Position numbers and translations under genes: made by a program | Source of the DNA: Caldilinea sp. CFX5 | GTDB taxonomy: Bacteria; Chloroflexota; Anaerolineae; Caldilineales; Caldilineaceae | Assembly: GCA_021405325.1 (NCBI GenBank) | Contig: QWII01000012.1 | Span: 83,401-147,400, forward strand | Direction: 5' to 3' | Length of the DNA: 64,000 bases | The notes under the pieces: model-generated | Told to the model about the DNA's origin: nothing | Database searches by the model: none | What the model saw: only the letters and a program-made list of their open reading frames with translations | Part shown: one piece after another, positions 59,996 through 64,000 of the stretch | Layout of the letters: each line of letters begins with the position of its first letter | Position numbering within the stretch: position 1 is the first letter of the stretch

Positions 59996-62383
59996 ATGGC
60001 AAGAATCAATTTACAGATTACCAGACGCACCTTTCTCAAAAGCGCGTTGGCAGCCGGTAGTGGGCTTGCCCTGGCCGCCGGCGCGCCAGGGCCGGCTGTT
60101 GCGGCCGGGGACGCGGCCGCGCTCGACCCCACCTGGTTCCACCAGGGCGCCATCAAACAGAGCTACAACTGTTGCAGCATCTGTCCCTGGAGCTGTGGTC
60201 TGATCGCTTCCAGCGTCAACGGGCGCGTCTACAAAGTCGATGGCAACCCGGCTGATCCCAAAAGTCGCGGGATGCTTTGTGCGCGCGGGCAGGGCAGCGT
60301 CTCCTTTCTGTATGACCCGGATCGGTTGCAAGCGCCGATGGTGCGCACCGGCGAACGGGGTGAAGGCAAATTCCAAGAAGTCACCTGGACTGAAGCGCTT
60401 GACCAGGCCGGGGCCAAATTGAAGGCCATCGCTGACGAATATGGCCCCGAAGCGGTGGCGATCTTTGGGCACACCGCCGGTGATTTCTGGTTTACCGATT
60501 ACCTGGCGCAGGCGTGGGGAACCCCCAACGCCGGCAAACCGTCGGCGTCGCTCTGCACCAACCCGCGGGAAGAAGCGGCCAAGCTGGTCTATGGCACAAC
60601 GGTCGGCGGCCATGAGCCGTTGGATTGGGACGGGCCGGAAGGCGCACCGAACAGCGGGCTGCAATGCCTGGTGCTGATCGGCAGTCATATTGGCGAGGAT
60701 GCGCGCAACACGGTGATGCAAGATTTTGCCAACCTGTGGGCGCGCGGCGGCAAGGTTATTGTGGTTGACCCCCGGCTCTCCACGGTTGCGGCCAAGGCGG
60801 ATTACTGGCTGCCCATTAAGCCGGGGACGGACACGGCGCTGTTACTCGCCTGGATGCATGTACTCATCAACGAAGAGCGCTATGATGTGGATTATGTAGC
60901 CGAATGGACCACCGGTTTTGACGAATTGAAGGCGCACGTTCAGCAATTTACCCCTGAATGGGCCGCGGCCATCACCGACATCACGGTTGATCAAATTGTC
61001 GAGACCGCGCGTGTCATGGCCGCTACTCTCCCTCGCACATCATCCGATGCGCCCCTGCTCGCGAAGGGGCGCACAGTCATTATGCCCGGTCGCCATGTGA
61101 CCTGGTACGGCAACGACACACAGCGGATGCGAGCGATCTATATGATCAATGCCCTGCTGGGCGCGTATGGTCGCGAAGGGGGCATCTATTTTAACAAGAC
61201 GCCCTACATTGAAAGCTATCCCCATCCCCCCTTTGCCGTCACCGGCAGCGCCGGCGGCTGTTCGGCGGAAGGCGGGGTCGAAAGTGATGAACTGCCCCTG
61301 GGGCCAACCGGCAAAGCGCGGGCGGACGGGGCGCGGGTCAGCTTCTGGCGAGGCGCGACCGCGTTACAAGAGTTGATCGAGCCGATGATTACCGGCAAAC
61401 CCTATCCGATCAAAGGCTTGATCGTCTACGGCGTCAACCTGCTCCACTCCTTGCCTAACCCGGAGCGCACCAAGGAAGCGCTCAAAGCCTTGGACTTTGT
61501 CCTGGTGATCGATGTGCTGCCCCAGGAACATGTGGCGTGGGCCGATATGGTTTTCCCGGAAGCCACGTCGTTAGAACGCTACGACGATCTCTGGACGGTG
61601 GCGCACAAGACGCCCTATATCGCGCTGCGTGAACCGGCCATCGAGCCGCTGTATGAAACCAAACCAGGCTGGTGGATGGCGCGTGAGTTGGGGTTGCGGC
61701 TGGGGCTGGAAAAGTATTTCAAATGGGCAACGGTGGAAGAGTATTTGAATGAACGGCTGCTCACCATCGGTTCCAGTCTGGACAAGTTGCGGGAAGCCAA
61801 AGGCATTATCGTGCAAAAGGGCAAACCGTACCTGGCTGATTACAACGGGAGTTCGCCCTTCCCCACGGCATCGCAGAAGATTGAGTTTTACGCCCATGAA
61901 CTGGCACTGCTCGGTCACGACCCGCTGCCGGTCTATGAACCGGTGGCTGAGCCGCCGGCCGGTTTCTTCCGCCTGCTCTATGGCCGCCATCCCGTGCATA
62001 CCTTTGCCAAGACGCAAAATACGCCGTTGCTTCATGAGCTATACCCGGAGAATGAAGTGTGGATCAATGACGCAGCCGCCAGTCAACTGGGGGTGGCGGA
62101 TGGCGCCTATGTCTGGCTTGAAAATCAGGATGGCGCACGGAGCGGGCCAATCAAAGTCAAGGCGACGCCACGCATCCGCCCCGATGCCGTCTTCCTGGTG
62201 CATGGCTTTGGCCAACAGGCGCCCGGCCTGACCAATGCCTATGGCAAAGGAGCCAGCGACGCCCAACTGATTACCCGTTATGCCCTTGATCCGATCAGCG
62301 GCGGGGCCGGGATGCGCGTGAACTTTGTCAAAATCGTGCCTGAGGCGGTCGCTGGGCAGAGCGCACGAATGAAGGAGGCATGA
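59996..62383 (+). CDS. Tat-exported molybdopterin oxidoreductase, catalytic subunit (FdnG/PhsA-like)
   Basis: A 795-residue catalytic subunit. The Tat signal TRRTFLKSALAAGSGLALAA (residues 9-28) is followed by the [4Fe-4S] motif CSICPWSCG and MLCARGQG, ITxTEA-type VTWTEALDQ, a likely Mo-ligating Cys in SASLCTNPREEA, and the C-terminal dinucleotide-binding domain (LLYGRHPVHTFAKTQNTP). It is shorter than FdnG (about 1015) and has Cys rather than selenocysteine. It begins a three-gene operon with ferredoxin and cytochrome b subunits, so a membrane-bound complex facing the outside. The substrate may be formate, thiosulfate/polysulfide or another oxyanion. Confidence 0.92.
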   Translation: MARINLQITRRTFLKSALAAGSGLALAAGAPGPAVAAGDAAALDPTWFHQGAIKQSYNCCSICPWSCGLIASSVNGRVYKVDGNPADPKSRGMLCARGQGSVSFLYDPDRLQAPMVRTGERGEGKFQEVTWTEALDQAGAKLKAIADEYGPEAVAIFGHTAGDFWFTDYLAQAWGTPNAGKPSASLCTNPREEAAKLVYGTTVGGHEPLDWDGPEGAPNSGLQCLVLIGSHIGEDARNTVMQDFANLWARGGKVIVVDPRLSTVAAKADYWLPIKPGTDTALLLAWMHVLINEERYDVDYVAEWTTGFDELKAHVQQFTPEWAAAITDITVDQIVETARVMAATLPRTSSDAPLLAKGRTVIMPGRHVTWYGNDTQRMRAIYMINALLGAYGREGGIYFNKTPYIESYPHPPFAVTGSAGGCSAEGGVESDELPLGPTGKARADGARVSFWRGATALQELIEPMITGKPYPIKGLIVYGVNLLHSLPNPERTKEALKALDFVLVIDVLPQEHVAWADMVFPEATSLERYDDLWTVAHKTPYIALREPAIEPLYETKPGWWMARELGLRLGLEKYFKWATVEEYLNERLLTIGSSLDKLREAKGIIVQKGKPYLADYNGSSPFPTASQKIEFYAHELALLGHDPLPVYEPVAEPPAGFFRLLYGRHPVHTFAKTQNTPLLHELYPENEVWINDAAASQLGVADGAYVWLENQDGARSGPIKVKATPRIRPDAVFLVHGFGQQAPGLTNAYGKGASDAQLITRYALDPISGGAGMRVNFVKIVPEAVAGQSARMKEA

Positions 62384-62384
62384 G

Positions 62385-63185
62385 GTGGCAACCTATACCT
62401 TTCTACTCGATCTAGGGCGCTGTATCGGCTGTCAAGGCTGTGTGGCCGCCTGCAAAACCGGCAATGAGCTACCAGTCGGCGCCCAATATATCCAAATCAG
62501 TGAGCAGACCACCGGCAGCTTCCCCAATGTCACCAGCCGGGTGACCAACCAGCGCTGCTATCATTGTCTCGACGCGGCCTGTGTCACCGTCTGCCCGACC
62601 GGCGCCCTCTACAAAGAAGAGGGCCTGACCCGGCTCGACCGCACCAAATGCAGCGGCTGCACCTACTGTGTCGATGCCTGTCCCTTTGACATTCCTCGGA
62701 TGTTTGACGAGCGCTCCAGCAAGTGTGATGGTTGTGCGGCCGTGGTCAAGGCGGGGGGGACGCCCTGGTGTGTCAAAACCTGCCCCAGCCATGCCCTGCT
62801 CTATGGCGAGCGTGCGGAAATTCTGGCCGAAGCGCACACACGCCTTACTGCGCTCCAGCAACGCTATCCCAATGCCCGCATCTATGGCGAAACGGAAGCG
62901 GGCGGCTTAGGCGTCATCCTGCTCCTACCGGACGAGCCGGCAGCCTTTAACCTGCCGGTCAATCCGCAGATTCCCTTTGTCGTCAACGCCTGGCAGAAAG
63001 TGGTGCAACCCGCCAGCCTTGGCTTCACCGGCCTGAGTTTGTTGGTCACAGGGGTGGCGGCGGTGATTGCCCGGCGTAATCACTTGCAAGAAGTGCGCCG
63101 ACTACAAACAGCGGCTTCGACAAGTTCAGCCGACGCTGGCGCAGCGGCAATGGTGACCAAGGCGCAGAAGGAGAAACAATCATGA
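62385..63185 (+). CDS. Four-cluster ferredoxin subunit of the molybdoenzyme (FdnH/PhsB-like)
   Basis: A 266-residue electron-transfer subunit. Four cysteine groups for [4Fe-4S] clusters are visible: CIGCQGCVAAC, CYHCLDAACVTVC, CSGCTYCVDAC and CDGC...WCVKTC. A C-terminal transmembrane helix (FTGLSLLVTGVAAVIA) anchors it, as in FdnH. The start is GTG 62385, one base after the preceding stop, with AAGGAGG inside that gene. The linker after the helix (AASTSSADAG) is encoded by a copy of the TTCGACAAGTTCA repeat. Its stop overlaps the cytochrome b start. Confidence 0.93.
   Translation: MATYTFLLDLGRCIGCQGCVAACKTGNELPVGAQYIQISEQTTGSFPNVTSRVTNQRCYHCLDAACVTVCPTGALYKEEGLTRLDRTKCSGCTYCVDACPFDIPRMFDERSSKCDGCAAVVKAGGTPWCVKTCPSHALLYGERAEILAEAHTRLTALQQRYPNARIYGETEAGGLGVILLLPDEPAAFNLPVNPQIPFVVNAWQKVVQPASLGFTGLSLLVTGVAAVIARRNHLQEVRRLQTAASTSSADAGAAAMVTKAQKEKQS
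63112..63132. repeat. TTCGACAAGTTCA repeat inside the ferredoxin gene
   Basis: TTCGACAAGTTCA (63116-63128), flanked by CGGC and GCCG, differs by one base from the loop of the intergenic hairpins at 4629 and 25063. Here it is translated, in a non-conserved linker near the C-terminus. Confidence 0.7.
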
Positions 63186-63850
63186 CAACGCAAACGATGA
63201 ATGGGCGCCCGGCCAGTTCGCCGTCCCACAAAATTTTACGGTTCCGGGCAGGTCCGCGCATCATGCACGCCATGTTGGCCTCTTCCTTTATCATTTTGCT
63301 GGTCACCGGCTATATCCTGTTTTGGCCGCTCATGTCACAGTATGCGGCGGGTGGTTTTTCCCGCTGGTTGCATCGGGTGGGCGCGGTGATCTACATGGCG
63401 ATTCCCCTTGTCTATCTCATTGTCGATCGCCAGGCGGCCAAGGAACTGCTCTGGGATTCCTTCCACTATGACCGTGATGACCGGCAGTGGTTGCTCCACT
63501 TCTTCCGCTACTTTCTGGGTCGTGTGGAAGGGATGCCGCCGCAAGGTCGCCTCAATGCCGGCCAAAAGCTGCACCACGCCGGGGTCGTCCTCTTCTCGGC
63601 TGTGATTGTGGCGAGCGGCCTGGTTCTCTGGTTCGGGAAAGGCGCATTGGGCGCCAACAATCTGGCGCTGGCCGCCATGGCGCATGATATTGCCATGTTT
63701 GTGCTGACAGTGCTGTTGGTCGGTCATCTCTATTTCACCTATGTCTACAATGCGCTCTCCGGTATGGTCAGCGGCTATGTGGCGGAAGAAGATGCCCGGT
63801 TGGAACATGGCAAGTGGGTGGAAGAGCTGGAGGAAGAGGGGAAAGTGTAA
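63182..63850 (+). CDS. Cytochrome b subunit of the molybdoenzyme (FdnI/FdoI-like)
   Basis: A 222-residue membrane subunit with four helices. Candidate heme ligands include His in IMHAMLASSF (first helix), RWLHRVG (second), KLHHAGVV (third) and LLVGHLYFTYV (fourth), as in formate dehydrogenase gamma subunits. It passes electrons between the ferredoxin subunit and the quinone pool. Its ATG overlaps the ferredoxin stop by ATGA. The C-terminus is acidic. It is followed by a hairpin and then another gene start. Confidence 0.92.
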   Translation: MTTQTMNGRPASSPSHKILRFRAGPRIMHAMLASSFIILLVTGYILFWPLMSQYAAGGFSRWLHRVGAVIYMAIPLVYLIVDRQAAKELLWDSFHYDRDDRQWLLHFFRYFLGRVEGMPPQGRLNAGQKLHHAGVVLFSAVIVASGLVLWFGKGALGANNLALAAMAHDIAMFVLTVLLVGHLYFTYVYNALSGMVSGYVAEEDARLEHGKWVEELEEEGKV

Positions 63851-63902
63851 CCTTTCAAAAACGCTCAGTAGGTACAGTTTGATCAACGTTACGATAATAA
63901 TC

Positions 63903-63957
63903 CGGTAATCACCCTGTAGGGCGTACCCTTGCGGTCGCCCTTACAGGGTGATTACCG
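63903..63957. terminator. 22-bp stem-loop after the cytochrome b gene
   Basis: 63903-63923 pairs with 63936-63957 with one bulged base. It separates the molybdoenzyme operon from the next plus-strand gene. No U-run follows, so it may attenuate or protect rather than fully terminate. Confidence 0.75.
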
Positions 63958-63985
63958 AAATAAATACAACAACAAAGGAGTTGTT

Positions 63986-64000
63986 ATGTCTACTAAGTTT
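63986..64000 (+). CDS. Start of a further gene (partial)
   Basis: ATG 63986 is preceded by a strong AAAGGAG ribosome-binding site 5 bp upstream. Only five codons (MSTKF) are in the window, so no product can be given. Its position suggests an additional accessory gene of the molybdoenzyme locus. Confidence 0.5.

Noticed and set aside
60122..60124. Search for selenocysteine (in-frame TGA) in the exported molybdoenzyme
   Set aside because: The frame is uninterrupted and the likely Mo ligand is a cysteine in SASLCTN.

Overview
The window looks like a chromosomal segment of a heterotrophic bacterium of the phylum Chloroflexota (Anaerolineae/Caldilineae-like). This is inferred from protein style only: many Gfo/Idh/MocA sugar oxidoreductases, three carbohydrate or peptide ABC importers, a Thr/Pro-rich surface segment with PTNTP-type repeats, Rpn and Uma2 nuclease genes, a membrane MutS relative, and large numbers of intergenic stem-loops. 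No rRNA gene was seen, no tRNA was noticed by eye, and there is no CRISPR array or complete insertion sequence.

Layout. 0-5.7 kb: tail of a Dpp/Opp ATPase pair, a membrane glycosyltransferase unit and a tandem pair of Gfo/Idh dehydrogenases. 5.8-9.2 kb (minus): a soluble molybdopterin oxidoreductase and a pRiA4b ORF-3-like protein. 9.6-13.6 kb: sugar isomerase, Gfo/Idh dehydrogenase, MATE exporter. 13.7-17.6 kb (minus): a tight four-gene set (DHH phosphoesterase, unknown, aldo/keto reductase, APH-like kinase). 17.9-19.5 kb: an Rpn nuclease beside decayed genes (Uma2, ECF sigma factor, MFS). 19.6-21.3 kb: VTT membrane protein and two small ORFs. 21.4-30.1 kb: two three-gene sugar ABC importers separated by a phospholipase D-like protein. 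30.4-34.7 kb: an ABC exporter with a large acidic and Thr/Pro-rich insert, divergent from a LacI regulator that has its own promoter and operator. 35-39.5 kb: desaturase and an inositol/sugar oxidation group. 39.6-47.2 kb: GmrSD-like DUF262/HNH protein, catalase HPII, AceE-like enzyme. 47.2-55.0 kb: a sugar-acid catabolic group. 55.2-59.9 kb: membrane MutS-like ATPase, NarL-type two-component pair and a lone receiver domain. 60-64 kb: Tat-exported molybdoenzyme with its four-cluster ferredoxin and cytochrome b subunits.

How the genes fit together. The importers bring in sugars. Five Gfo/Idh dehydrogenases, two TIM-barrel isomerases, an enolase-superfamily dehydratase, SDRs and an HpcH/HpaI aldolase would oxidise and cleave them. 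The membrane molybdoenzyme, next to a sensor kinase and regulators, probably serves anaerobic or alternative respiration.

The most unusual feature is not a gene. Most intergenic gaps carry a long stem-loop, and in many the arms are built from 7-9 bp tandem units, with a different unit at nearly every locus. Three sites also share the loop TTCGACAAGCTCA or a one-base variant. Other points worth attention are the exporter fusion, the LacI promoter/operator arrangement, a possible stand-alone small-protein transcription unit at 20.9-21.3 kb, and five truncated gene remnants.
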